Of a DNA stretch of 64,000 nucleotides, positions 55,565 to 64,000 are shown one piece after another; position 1 is the first letter of the stretch, and each line of letters begins with the position of its first letter. Source of the stretch: Cellulophaga sp. HaHa_2_95 (GTDB lineage Bacteria; Bacteroidota; Bacteroidia; Flavobacteriales; Flavobacteriaceae); contig NZ_CP058988.1 in NCBI RefSeq assembly GCF_019278565.1, positions 2,604,001 through 2,668,000 of the forward strand. The letters run 5' to 3'. The translations under genes were made by a program, and so were the position numbers. The notes under the pieces were generated by a model. It saw nothing but the letters and a program-made list of their open reading frames with translations, did no database searches and was not told where the DNA came from.

Positions 55565-57601
55565 ATGAAACATGTAGTATTATTTCTTATTTTCTTTCCT
55601 ATTATCTTATTGGGAGCAGATAAAATTCCTTCTAAAATAAAATCGGTTACTGTATTTTTAAATAGTGCAGAGGTTTCAAGAACTTCCAATTTTCAATTGA
55701 AAGCAGGTATTACGGAAGTTATTTTTAACGGTTTATCTCCTAAAATAGATGAAAGCAGCATTCAAATTTCAGGACTAAAAGGAGCTTCTATTTTGTCTAT
55801 TTCCTATGACATAAATTATTTAGACGCCCAGGTTTCAAATGAAGAAGCTACCGCATTATCTACAGCTATAAAAGCTACCGAATTAGAAATAAATTTACTT
55901 AAAAATCTAATATTAGGTTTAGAGGAAGAAGAGAAAGTTATTAACGGCAACCGTTTGCTCAATTCAGAGCATCACGCTGTAGATTTAGAAAAAGTAAAGC
56001 AAATAAGTACCTATTATAGAGAGCGAATTACAGCAATTAAGAATGAAATACTCACTACGACTATTAAAATAAATGTTTTAAGTGAAGATTTGCAACGTGT
56101 TAAAAAACAGTATATTGAGTTGAATTCGATGCCTACTGAACCTAAGGGAGAAATAAGTATATTATTTGAAACTCCAATCTCTATGCAATTGAATTTAGAA
56201 CTAAAATACAACGTGTCTGATGCGGGATGGATTCCGAATTATGATTTAAAATCTAACAAGATTAATGACCCTATACAGTTAACCTATAAGGCACACGTGT
56301 ATCAACATACTGGTGCAGATTGGGAGAATGTTACCGTAACGCTCTCAACAGGGAATCCTAATAATTATTCTATTAAACCTGAGTTAGCAACGGATTATCT
56401 GAATTTCGGAATGCGTAAAAATTACAACACAGCATCAAAGAAACACAAGTATTCTTATAACCCAACGGTGAGAACAGTTACAGGAATTGTGACAGATGCT
56501 TCAGGGCAGGTATTACCTGGTTGTAATGTAATTATCAAAGGGACATCTGTGGGTACGCAAACAGATTTTGACGGGAGGTATAAATTAAAAATTAGTGGAG
56601 GTAAAGAATTAGTGTTCTCTTACATAGGGTTTCAGCAAGATGAAGTACCTATTTACTCCTCTATGATTAATGCTCGTTTACAAGAAGACTCATCAGCCTT
56701 AGATGAAGTTGTAGTTGTAGGGTATGGAACGCAAAATAGCGATATGAGCAGCGTTCTAAAAGGACGAGTGGCTGGAGTTAGTGTTAGAGGAGCCTCAAGT
56801 GTTACCGATGCTTCGCAACCTTTGTATATTATTGATGGTGTTCCGATGGAAGGATTTGAAGAAGGTGATTTGGATGCCAACGAAATACAAAACATAGAAG
56901 TTTTAAAAGATGCCTCTGCTACTTCAATTTATGGTGCTAGGGCGGCAAACGGAGTTATCGTTATTACCACGAATAAGAGTTTTACAGAGGATAACGTTAC
57001 CAGTACCAAATTTGTAATTAAAAGTCCATATACGATAGTAAGCGATGGAGATATTATGGCAATAGAAATTAACACTTTTAAGCTTGATGCGATCTATGAG
57101 TTTTTTGCAGCACCAATAATTAATGAAAATGTTTTTTTAACGGCCAGATTTAAAGATTGGGAGAAATTAAACCTGCTACCAGGTGAAGCTAATATTTATT
57201 TTAATGGCGGGTATGCTGGGAAAACTACCATTAATCCTTATGCTGTAAACAAGGAAATGACGGTTTCATTAGGTGTTGATGCTTCCATTTCTGTATCTAG
57301 AAAACAAGACAAAAATTTTAAGAGTAAATCTTTTACTGGAAGTAATAGAATTATAGACAGAACTTACAATTTAGAAGTGAAAAATAATAAAGCGGAAGCC
57401 GTAAAGTTAATTTTAATGGATCGTATTCCTGTTTCAGCCAATAAAGAAATTAAAATAGAAGACATTGTGGTTAATAATGCCACTTATGATAAAGATAAGG
57501 GCTTGCTTACTTGGGAGCTAGATTTAGGCTCAAAACAAGAAAGCAAACACCAATTTTCTTTTCAAGTAAAACATCCAAAAGGGCGTAGTATAAGTTTATG
57601 A
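55565..57601 (+). CDS. DUF4139 (MuiA-like) protein with inserted carboxypeptidase-like and TonB-plug-like domains
   Basis: A 678-residue exported protein (signal 1-17). Residues 20-300 hold the DUF4140 N-terminal part (VTVFLNSAEVSRTSNFQLKAG), a coiled coil and the first part of DUF4139 (VSDAGWIPNYDLKSN). Then come a CarboxypepD_reg-like domain (about 303-390, VTGIVTDASGQVLPGCNVII) and a piece of a SusC-type plug (about 391-470: LDEVVVVGYGTQ, IYGARAANGVIVITT). After about 475 DUF4139 resumes to the end. The plug has no barrel behind it, so this is a domain insertion rather than a receptor. Function is unknown; MuiA refers to mucoidy inhibition in one bacterium. Confidence 0.88.
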   Translation: MKHVVLFLIFFPIILLGADKIPSKIKSVTVFLNSAEVSRTSNFQLKAGITEVIFNGLSPKIDESSIQISGLKGASILSISYDINYLDAQVSNEEATALSTAIKATELEINLLKNLILGLEEEEKVINGNRLLNSEHHAVDLEKVKQISTYYRERITAIKNEILTTTIKINVLSEDLQRVKKQYIELNSMPTEPKGEISILFETPISMQLNLELKYNVSDAGWIPNYDLKSNKINDPIQLTYKAHVYQHTGADWENVTVTLSTGNPNNYSIKPELATDYLNFGMRKNYNTASKKHKYSYNPTVRTVTGIVTDASGQVLPGCNVIIKGTSVGTQTDFDGRYKLKISGGKELVFSYIGFQQDEVPIYSSMINARLQEDSSALDEVVVVGYGTQNSDMSSVLKGRVAGVSVRGASSVTDASQPLYIIDGVPMEGFEEGDLDANEIQNIEVLKDASATSIYGARAANGVIVITTNKSFTEDNVTSTKFVIKSPYTIVSDGDIMAIEINTFKLDAIYEFFAAPIINENVFLTARFKDWEKLNLLPGEANIYFNGGYAGKTTINPYAVNKEMTVSLGVDASISVSRKQDKNFKSKSFTGSNRIIDRTYNLEVKNNKAEAVKLILMDRIPVSANKEIKIEDIVVNNATYDKDKGLLTWELDLGSKQESKHQFSFQVKHPKGRSISL

Positions 57602-57612
57602 GTTAATACCAC

Positions 57613-58782
57613 CTATTTTAAGTGATTAAGAATAAAATCGAGCGTCCCGTTCTCATTCTTATTTTCCTTAAAAGCAATATTTCTATGGGTTATAGGGCTA
57701 GCTAATCCTAAACTTTGAAGGTTTACGATGTCTGCTTCATAATCCATAGTTACTTTTCCAGTCAGTAGTGTGTCCATTCCTTCGCCTCTTTGGTGGCGTT
57801 TGTAGATTTTTTTTAATCCACTTAGGTATAATCTGTCTTTTGTAAAACCACCACCACGGTGTACTCTCATGGTGATGCTAAAAGCATCATTTCTATTAAG
57901 TTTATACGTACCGTGGATCAAATCAAAAGTATCAGAAAAGCTATAACCTTTAATTAAACTATCGCTTGCTAGAACTCTATAAGCTAGTGTTTTAAGTCTT
58001 TCTAACGTTAAGGCTCCGCTCATATATTCACTAAAGACAGCAAGCCCCTCTTGGGTTTCTACATTACGAGGAAAACCGTTGGAAAATATCTTCAAAGGTT
58101 GCTCAATTCCGTTATAGGTGGTTACTAAATGCACCCCAATTTCATGGTTAGCCAATGTTAATAATTGGTTCTTGCTGAACTTGGTATTTTTTTTAATTAA
58201 CAAGGTTTGGGTACTATTACTTACCATCGCATCTGCTGCAATAGCTGTAGAGAGTTTTATGTTTAGCGGAAAGTCATACAACTTAGAAAATTCATCAAAA
58301 TAAGCTTTTGCATCATCAGGAGAATAGATTTTCTCCATATCAGCTCTTTCCGTTTCATTGCTGTAATGAAGTATAAATTGGGCATTTTGCACATCTTTTT
58401 CTGTTGGCGAACCATAAAGCCTTAAGGAATTATAATAAAATTTCTTAGGCTCCCCAATAGTTTGGATGCATTGGGCCATATTTGCATAGTAATAGATGAT
58501 ATCTTGATAGAGCTTTTGAACTTTTTGATCTGTAATACGTTCCAAGCGTTGTGAAAACAACATTCGGTGCAATTTATAAGGATGAAACTTTATCTTCGGA
58601 TATTTAAGAATAGGATCTTCCGTATATTTTGAGGCAAAGAATCGTTGCTTTTCCTTCTCTGTATTTAACGGGTTCAAATAACTTAATAGCTCAATTTTCT
58701 TAACCAATCGGTTTAGATTTGAGTCTATTTCAAACAAAGATTCATTGGCTCTTTGTAAGTCTACTAAGTCTTTAGTATTCAT
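57613..58782 (-). CDS. DUF1704 metalloprotease-like protein (QEGLA motif, MATCAP-related)
   Basis: A 389-residue cytosolic protein. The active-site helix is NHEIGVHLVTTYNG, an HExxxH zinc motif near residue 212, followed by the conserved TQEGLAVFSEYMSG (about 245), whose Glu can be the third ligand. This is the family labelled flavohaemoglobin expression-modulating QEGLA protein, now related to eukaryotic tubulin tyrosine carboxypeptidases (MATCAP). Peptidase activity is therefore plausible but its bacterial target is unknown. It converges on the DUF4139 gene with an 11-bp gap. Confidence 0.88.
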   Translation of the reverse strand: MNTKDLVDLQRANESLFEIDSNLNRLVKKIELLSYLNPLNTEKEKQRFFASKYTEDPILKYPKIKFHPYKLHRMLFSQRLERITDQKVQKLYQDIIYYYANMAQCIQTIGEPKKFYYNSLRLYGSPTEKDVQNAQFILHYSNETERADMEKIYSPDDAKAYFDEFSKLYDFPLNIKLSTAIAADAMVSNSTQTLLIKKNTKFSKNQLLTLANHEIGVHLVTTYNGIEQPLKIFSNGFPRNVETQEGLAVFSEYMSGALTLERLKTLAYRVLASDSLIKGYSFSDTFDLIHGTYKLNRNDAFSITMRVHRGGGFTKDRLYLSGLKKIYKRHQRGEGMDTLLTGKVTMDYEADIVNLQSLGLASPITHRNIAFKENKNENGTLDFILNHLK

Positions 58783-59012
58783 TCTTTACGGGTATTAAAA
58801 ACGCCGCAAGGTAATCAATCTATCTGAGTCATTTCTGAGACTTTTGATTTTTCGTTAAGTAGGCTCAGCTAAAAAATAATTCCCTTCCTTTCAGAATAGC
58901 CACATCTTAAATAATTAATTTTTTGGTATGTTTTAGTGCAGCCAAGGAGATAGGGTAAATTCTAATAAAAAGACTTAGATTTGGATTATAATGTAGAAAA
59001 AAAGCAGCTTAC

Positions 59013-59615
59013 ATGATTTCCATTTATAAATTAAAACCCAAATTTCAACAACTACTAAATCCTGTTTTAATTTTTTTACATAAATGTAATGTAACCGCAA
59101 ATCAAATTACGGTAGCGTCCATTTTAGTTTCTCTTGTTATTGGAGTATTGTTCTGGAACGCAGATGGCGTACACTGGTTTTTCTTAAGCTTACCAATAGG
59201 ACTGCTGTTGCGAATGGCTTTAAATGCTTTGGATGGCATGATGGCTAGAAAATTTAATCAAACCAGTACCTTAGGTGAAGTCCTAAATGAAATGGGGGAT
59301 CTAATTTCTGATATTATTATTTTCTTTCCATTGATAAAGTTTCAGCCAGAGAGTTTATATGTCATTATTGTGTTTATTTTGTTAAGTATCATTAATGAAT
59401 TTGCTGGGGTCTTAGGAAAGGTGGTTGGAAAAGAACGGAGAAATGATGGGCCTATGGGTAAAAGCGATCGTGCTTTACTTTTAAGTATTTATGGTCTACT
59501 CCTATTCTTTGGTGTAAACCTTTCGAGTTATTCTAAGTACATTTTTGGAATAATTATAGTATTGCTCGTACTTAGTACTTTTACGCGTCTTAAGAAAGGA
59601 TTACATGGAGCTTGA
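59013..59615 (+). CDS. CDP-alcohol phosphatidyltransferase (YnbA-like)
   Basis: A 200-residue membrane enzyme with about six hydrophobic segments. The CDP-alcohol motif reads DGMMARKFNQTSTLGEVLNEMGD (residues 74-96, given here in parts: DGMMAR, then G-x3-N-x3-D), so one Asp of the DGxxARx8Gx3Dx3D signature is Asn. It should transfer phosphatidyl from CDP-diacylglycerol to an alcohol; which alcohol is unknown. It opens a compact operon whose next gene overlaps it by 11 bp, matching the order of E. coli ynbA-ynbB. Confidence 0.87.
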   Translation: MISIYKLKPKFQQLLNPVLIFLHKCNVTANQITVASILVSLVIGVLFWNADGVHWFFLSLPIGLLLRMALNALDGMMARKFNQTSTLGEVLNEMGDLISDIIIFFPLIKFQPESLYVIIVFILLSIINEFAGVLGKVVGKERRNDGPMGKSDRALLLSIYGLLLFFGVNLSSYSKYIFGIIIVLLVLSTFTRLKKGLHGA

Positions 59616-60420
59616 AGTAAACAATTCTGAAAATAAATTTTCTGATGTTCCGTTAAGGGTAAAAACATGGTGCTATATTATTTTGGTTTTTGCCGTATCT
59701 ATTTCTAGTACTATAACTATGAAACTTTTTATCTCTTGGATTGCATACCAGGTTTTCTATGAATTCTTACGAATATTTCAAATAAAGACAAACCTTTTTG
59801 TTACCGCTTTAATCCTAGGGATTGTACAATTTTTATTAGTCTATTTCTTTAGTTTTGAGCGTTATTTCTTATATGCTGTAGCTTTCTTAATGATGTTTTT
59901 TCTCTATTTTCTAATGCTGAAAGTCAGCGGAAAGCAAGGTATTGGCATTGTTTTAGGGCTAAGCTTAAGTCTTCTTGTTTTTCCAAATTTGTTGTATCTA
60001 AGAGAGAGTGCTTTTGGAATAAAAGCGCTTGTTTATTTAGTTGTTGTTACAGAATTAAATGATGTCTTTCAATATTTTATGGGCAAGCTTTTTGGAAATC
60101 ATAAGGTAATGCCTACAATTAGTCCCAATAAGACTTGGGAAGGTTTTATAGGAGGTGTATGTCTCACGATAGTCCTTAGTATTATTTTAGGGTACTTTCT
60201 TTTGCCTTCCACTATTCTGGTTCAAGTAATTTTGGGCATAGTTTTGGGGGTTGCAGGTTTTTTTGGAGATGTTTTTATGTCCCTACTGAAGCGAAAAACA
60301 AATGTGAAAGACACTGGAGAGTTACTGCCTGGTCATGGCGGACTTATGGATAGAATGGATAGTCTTATTTTTAATGCGCCTATTTTCTTTTGGGTACTAC
60401 CGTTATTATTGAAAAGCTAA
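59605..60420 (+). CDS. Phosphatidate cytidylyltransferase (CdsA family, YnbB-like)
   Basis: A 271-residue membrane enzyme with about eight hydrophobic segments, making CDP-diacylglycerol from phosphatidate and CTP. The C-terminal CDS signature is intact: LLKRKTNVKDTGELLPGHG then GLMDRMDSLIFNAP (about 229-262). An earlier PNKTWEGFIGG segment also fits. Since a housekeeping CdsA is expected elsewhere, this copy probably serves the phosphatidyltransferase just upstream, whose 3' end it overlaps by 11 bp. Confidence 0.92.
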   Translation: MELEVNNSENKFSDVPLRVKTWCYIILVFAVSISSTITMKLFISWIAYQVFYEFLRIFQIKTNLFVTALILGIVQFLLVYFFSFERYFLYAVAFLMMFFLYFLMLKVSGKQGIGIVLGLSLSLLVFPNLLYLRESAFGIKALVYLVVVTELNDVFQYFMGKLFGNHKVMPTISPNKTWEGFIGGVCLTIVLSIILGYFLLPSTILVQVILGIVLGVAGFFGDVFMSLLKRKTNVKDTGELLPGHGGLMDRMDSLIFNAPIFFWVLPLLLKS

Positions 60421-60423
60421 GCC

Positions 60424-61467
60424 ATGGAAGATAAATTTAATAATGCTTTTATACTTTCTGGCGGAGGCACACGATTAATGATATATCTTGGGATGTATGC
60501 CGCATTAGAAGAGTTGCAGATGAAACCAGATATTCTTATTGCAACATGTGGAGGTGCTTTTGCAGCAGCAGTGATAAATACTTTTCCAGATAACCCATCC
60601 CGTAAGGAATATTTAAAATCAGAAGAATATTTTCAATTTGCAACAAAAGACCGGCTAACGAAAGAGAAGAAGTTGTCGAGGATAGGACTTCTTTCACTCC
60701 AAAAATTGTTTTCTAAAAAAAATGCACCTCTCATGGAAGATGTGTTTCATAAATATCTTGCAGATGTATCTCAGGATTTTTCCAAAGATTTTCCGTCATT
60801 AACGGCAACAATGTTTTCTTCGAAAGTGCCTACAGTTCTGATAGGTTCTCAAATACTTTTTGATCCTAAACTTATAGGGCAAAAAAGAAAAGGTGCAAAG
60901 TTATATCAGAAAGTGATATTGACAGATGAAGAAACGGCTAGTAAAATTGACCTAAGTGCAATTACCATTACATCCGAAAATTATAAAAATAGTGCCATAT
61001 CAGCATCAGTTAATATTAAAACAAATCTCTCCATGTTAGTTAGTGCACGGATTTCTGTTTCTGATATGTTTTATGTAGCTCCAGTGTACTTAGAAGATAC
61101 CTACTTTGCGGGCGGCGCTATTGATTTAATCCCTATTGAATTGGCTAAACATCTAGCCAATAAAGTAACTATTGAAAAAAAACAGTCCTATAGTCCGGTT
61201 GAAGAAGCCTTAGTACGTGCAGTTTTAGGGTATAGTGGTAACCAACGTTTACAAGAAATTGAAAATCAGGGCGCTAATTTTCAGATTGATACCATTCATA
61301 TCAAGAAAGATTTAGAAGGGCATTATATCAAGAAAAGTATAGATTGGAAAAATGCTGAGATTTGTTTTGAATATCCTAGATCCTACCAAGATTTTAAAGA
61401 TGATATGGATAAACAATGGGAGTACGGATATCAGCAAACCATGAAGAGTATTCAAACAGAAAAGTAA
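60424..61467 (+). CDS. Patatin-like protein with altered catalytic dyad
   Basis: A 347-residue patatin-fold protein. The oxyanion loop is present (ILSGGGTRLMIYLG, residues 10-23). The nucleophile elbow, normally GxSxG, reads ATCGGA, putting Cys42 in place of Ser. The second dyad motif, normally DGG or DGA, reads FAGGAIDLIP (about 228), with Ala for Asp. The enzyme may therefore be a thiol acyltransferase or inactive, rather than an ordinary phospholipase. It lies 3 bp after the cytidylyltransferase gene, so lipid acyl chains are the likely substrate. Confidence 0.83.
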   Translation: MEDKFNNAFILSGGGTRLMIYLGMYAALEELQMKPDILIATCGGAFAAAVINTFPDNPSRKEYLKSEEYFQFATKDRLTKEKKLSRIGLLSLQKLFSKKNAPLMEDVFHKYLADVSQDFSKDFPSLTATMFSSKVPTVLIGSQILFDPKLIGQKRKGAKLYQKVILTDEETASKIDLSAITITSENYKNSAISASVNIKTNLSMLVSARISVSDMFYVAPVYLEDTYFAGGAIDLIPIELAKHLANKVTIEKKQSYSPVEEALVRAVLGYSGNQRLQEIENQGANFQIDTIHIKKDLEGHYIKKSIDWKNAEICFEYPRSYQDFKDDMDKQWEYGYQQTMKSIQTEK

Positions 61468-61526
61468 TTCTATTAATTGCTTTGAAAAACTTACATTTAT
61501 AAACTTATGAAAATAGCCTTTTACAT

Positions 61527-62282
61527 ATGAATGTTTTTATTGCCGGCGGAACCTCTGGAATTGGATATTCATTAGCACTACATTATTGTGCTAAGGGCTT
61601 TCATGTTGGGATTTGTGGTAGAGATTTAGATAAAATTTCAGGTAATAAGCCTTCTAATATACTTGCGTATCAGGCAGATGTTTGTGAGATTTCTTCACTT
61701 AGTTTGGCTGTACATAGCTTTTTAAATGAACAGGAAAACCTGGATCTCTTCATAAATTGCACAGGTAGCTACGCAGAAGATGTTGCGGGAAATATTTCTT
61801 ATGAAGAAGCTGCGCAAATGCTTAAAACCAATATTTTAGGAGCTACTAATTGCTTTGAAGTTGCAAGAACAGCTATGCTGCATCAAAAAAGTGGTCATAT
61901 TGTGGTAATTGCATCAGTATCAGGTATTCTAGATTATAAAAACTCTAGCCTTTATACGAAAACTAAACGTGCTATACTCCAAATTTCAGATGCTTACCAT
62001 AGAGCCTTAAAACCTTTTGGCATTTCAATAACTACTATTGCTCCAGGGTATGTTGACACCTTAAAATTAAGAGTATTAAACAACAACGACTTGAGTAAAA
62101 AACCTTTTTTAGTACCGCTTGATGTGGCTACAAAAAAAATTGTAGCAGCTATTGTTGCTAAAAAAAAGCTAGTTATTTTTCCTTTAAAAATGAAATGGAT
62201 GATGACATTTTTATCGCTACTCCCTGCTCCTATTCTTAATCTTATTATGTATAAAAAAGCCAAATGGATGAAACAAGAATAG
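61527..62282 (+). CDS. Short-chain dehydrogenase/reductase
   Basis: A 251-residue classical SDR. The Rossmann motif is FIAGGTSGIGYSLAL (residues 4-18), an NCTGS segment near 75, and the catalytic Tyr and Lys in LYTKTKRA (near 143-150); the Ser is in IASVSG. The C-terminal helices end in a basic, hydrophobic tail (PLKMKWMMTFLSLLPAPIL) that may touch the membrane, as in 3-ketosphinganine-reductase-like SDRs. It overlaps the next gene by 19 bp. Reduction of a keto-lipid intermediate is a guess from context. Confidence 0.88.
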   Translation: MNVFIAGGTSGIGYSLALHYCAKGFHVGICGRDLDKISGNKPSNILAYQADVCEISSLSLAVHSFLNEQENLDLFINCTGSYAEDVAGNISYEEAAQMLKTNILGATNCFEVARTAMLHQKSGHIVVIASVSGILDYKNSSLYTKTKRAILQISDAYHRALKPFGISITTIAPGYVDTLKLRVLNNNDLSKKPFLVPLDVATKKIVAAIVAKKKLVIFPLKMKWMMTFLSLLPAPILNLIMYKKAKWMKQE

Positions 62283-63574
62283 CAATAGGGACAAGAATAA
62301 AGCTAGTGGCGCTGTGTGCTACGGTATTTAGTCTGTTCTATAATGTGAATGCTTGGTATGCGTCTACATTAGATTACGTGCCTTCATTTATTTTTAGTTT
62401 TGAGCAGTACATTCCCTTTATTCCTTGGACAGTAATACCTTATATGACTAGCGGAATATTTTTTGTCCTAGTATTTTTTTTATGTAAAACAAGGCAAGAA
62501 TTACAAACCTTGACAAAACGGGTCGTATTTGTGAGTGTTGCTGCTGGGTTATTTTTCCTATTATTTCCTTTGAAATTTTCATTCATAAAACCAGAAACGA
62601 GTAGTGCTTTATTTAATTTTTTCTTTCAATTTATAAAAAAAGTAGATTCTCCTTTCAATGAAGCTCCATCATTACATATTGCTTTTGCTTTTGTGTTTTG
62701 GTCGGTCTTTAGAAACTTTACAGCTTCCGTGCGTCAGATATCGGTCGTATGGTTGGTGTTGTTGGGTCTCGCTACGCTGACCACGTATCAGCATCATTTA
62801 CTAGATGTAGTTACTGGAGCCATATTGGGGCAATTCAGCTTTATCGTTTTTCCTGCGGAGAAAAACAATTTTAAATTACGGAACTTTTACCTCGCCAACT
62901 ATTATTTTTTAGGTGGCTGGCTCGTGATTCTGTTAAGTCTGATGGTCTTTGAATTTTATCATGCAAGCGGACTCATTTTGTTATGGCCTGCATTGGTTTT
63001 ATTTTTAGTGGGGTACCATTACCAAAAAAATAGCGTATATTTTTTAAAAAATAATCAGGGGACTATTTGGTGGTATAAAAAAATAGTTTATTTCCCATAT
63101 ATTGGGCTCTACTGGTTCTTCTGGAAATTTTTGAGGAAAAATAAAAAGCCCATAGAACTTATTCCAAAGCTGTATATTTCTTCCAGGCTTGATCATTTGG
63201 AATTTCAAAATTTCAATGGCAATCAAAACACTTCAGTATATGATTTTTCGGCAGAATTGGAAGAAAATAATGCAATTAAGAGTAATTGTGTGTATCATGC
63301 TGTTCCCTTATTGGATATCGGAGCATTTGATACTATCAAACTTAAAAGAATCGTCTTAGAGATAACAACCCATTACAAGGAATTACCTAAAGATGGAAAA
63401 ATACTAATTCATTGTACTATGGGGCTTAGCAGAAGCACATTTATTGGGATTCTTGTTGTAAAAAATATTCTATCTTTACCTTTAGACGAAGCACTAATAA
63501 AAATAAAAACCACCCACAAAAATGCTGTAATACATAGCTATGTACAGGATTTTTTAAAGACAATCAATATATGA
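62264..63574 (+). CDS. PAP2-dual-specificity-phosphatase fusion (YnbD-like)
   Basis: A 436-residue membrane protein in two parts. Residues 1-290 hold about eight hydrophobic segments with PAP2 motifs EAPSLHIAFAF (about 132) and TTYQHHLLDVVTG (about 170), the lipid-phosphatase histidines; the first motif KxxxxxxRP is not clear. Residues 300-436 form a dual-specificity phosphatase with the P-loop IHCTMGLSRST (about 384-394, CX5R). E. coli YnbD has the same architecture. It could dephosphorylate a phosphatidyl-type headgroup. The next gene starts within its last codons (ATGA overlap). Confidence 0.88.
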   Translation: MDETRIAIGTRIKLVALCATVFSLFYNVNAWYASTLDYVPSFIFSFEQYIPFIPWTVIPYMTSGIFFVLVFFLCKTRQELQTLTKRVVFVSVAAGLFFLLFPLKFSFIKPETSSALFNFFFQFIKKVDSPFNEAPSLHIAFAFVFWSVFRNFTASVRQISVVWLVLLGLATLTTYQHHLLDVVTGAILGQFSFIVFPAEKNNFKLRNFYLANYYFLGGWLVILLSLMVFEFYHASGLILLWPALVLFLVGYHYQKNSVYFLKNNQGTIWWYKKIVYFPYIGLYWFFWKFLRKNKKPIELIPKLYISSRLDHLEFQNFNGNQNTSVYDFSAELEENNAIKSNCVYHAVPLLDIGAFDTIKLKRIVLEITTHYKELPKDGKILIHCTMGLSRSTFIGILVVKNILSLPLDEALIKIKTTHKNAVIHSYVQDFLKTINI

Positions 63575-64000
63575 GCAATGGACATTTTAATAGTTTTGAT
63601 GGAAGCGAAATTTTTTATCGTAAATGGAATTTCAAACCATCTCAGAAGAGTGTTATCATCATTCATCGTGGACATGAACATTCTGAGCGCTTAAATGATA
63701 TTGCTACTTCTTCTCAATTTTCAGAATATAATATTTTTGCTTTTGATCTTAGGGGTCATGGCCATACGAAGACGGAAACATCTTCTGTTTTTATGGATTA
63801 TGTGAGAGATTTAGATGCTTTTGCGCACTATTTAAAATCAGCGTACACTATAGCTAGTAGAGATATTTTTGTAATAGCTAATAGTATTGGTGGTGTCATT
63901 GCTTCTGCATGGGTTCATGATTACGCGCCTAATATTGCCGGTATGGCACTGCTTGCTCCTGCTTTTAGAATCAACCTTATTGTACCTTTAGCCAATGAGA
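63571..64000 (+). CDS. Alpha/beta hydrolase, YnbC-like, 3' end beyond window
   Basis: The first 143 residues of an alpha/beta-hydrolase. A HRGHEHSER segment (the oxyanion region, normally HGxxEHSxRY in monoglyceride-lipase-like members) is followed by FAFDLRGHGHT and the nucleophile elbow VIANSIGGVIA with the Ser. The YnbC family joins this domain to a C-terminal SAM-dependent methyltransferase, which would lie past the right edge. The start overlaps the preceding stop, so it belongs to the same operon. Confidence 0.85.
   Translation, partial: MSNGHFNSFDGSEIFYRKWNFKPSQKSVIIIHRGHEHSERLNDIATSSQFSEYNIFAFDLRGHGHTKTETSSVFMDYVRDLDAFAHYLKSAYTIASRDIFVIANSIGGVIASAWVHDYAPNIAGMALLAPAFRINLIVPLANE

Overview
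The window is AT-rich chromosomal DNA from a member of the Bacteroidetes, most likely a marine Flavobacteriaceae (something like Cellulophaga, Maribacter or Zobellia; the genus is a guess). The reasons are a TonB-dependent receptor of Bacteroidetes type, many short lipoproteins with an SxxxC-type lipobox, promoters of the TAnnTTTG type, start codons with A/T-rich leaders and no Shine-Dalgarno, and typical family members (DUF4251, DUF6340, TPR-LuxR-like regulators, fused E1 alpha/beta). No rRNA, tRNA, CRISPR array or transposase was recognised.

Layout. 0-0.3 kb: tail of an aspzincin-like metallopeptidase gene cut by the window edge, then about 770 bp without a gene. 1.1-7.7 kb: a Crp/Fnr-family regulator followed by six co-directional genes (exported cupin, exported royal-jelly-like protein, exported cyclase, MFS exporter, aldo/keto reductase, LLM flavin oxidoreductase). 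Two promoters here carry the same three-site operator array with exact 23-bp phasing. 7.7-22.0 kb: a defence island with a FimB-size tyrosine recombinase, an XRE regulator, type I restriction-modification genes hsdR-hsdM-hsdS, an overlapping AAA ATPase/HNH pair resembling Septu PtuAB, an McrBC-type pair, and a serine-recombinase homologue lacking its catalytic serine. 22.2-23.0 kb: non-coding DNA with a three-unit tandem repeat and hairpins. 23-28 kb: a beta-helix lipoprotein, MscS channel, small lipoproteins, a perfect 11-copy heptamer repeat and a guanine-deaminase-like gene.

28.3-36.2 kb holds what I consider the most informative metabolic locus: TonB-dependent receptor, GH63 mannosylglycerate-hydrolase-like enzyme, sodium/solute symporter and glycerate kinase in one operon, with a divergent LacI regulator and a LacI-type operator between them. 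Together these can import a hexosyl-glycerate (digeneaside of red algae, or glucosylglycerate of cyanobacteria), split it to hexose plus glycerate, and phosphorylate glycerate into lower glycolysis. The substrate is inferred from family membership and gene company.

36-58.8 kb is mostly housekeeping: HPF, TerC, OmpA-like lipoprotein, fused branched-chain oxoacid dehydrogenase E1, a 2OG-Fe(II) oxygenase, SUI1/YciH, uracil-DNA glycosylase, MutS2-like ATPase, a TPR regulator, and a DUF4139 protein with an internal TonB-plug-like insertion. 59.0-64.0 kb is a tight lipid operon resembling E. coli ynbABCD (CDP-alcohol phosphatidyltransferase, CdsA-type cytidylyltransferase, PAP2-dual-specificity-phosphatase fusion, alpha/beta hydrolase) with two extra genes, a patatin-like protein with altered catalytic residues and an SDR enzyme; it runs off the right edge.
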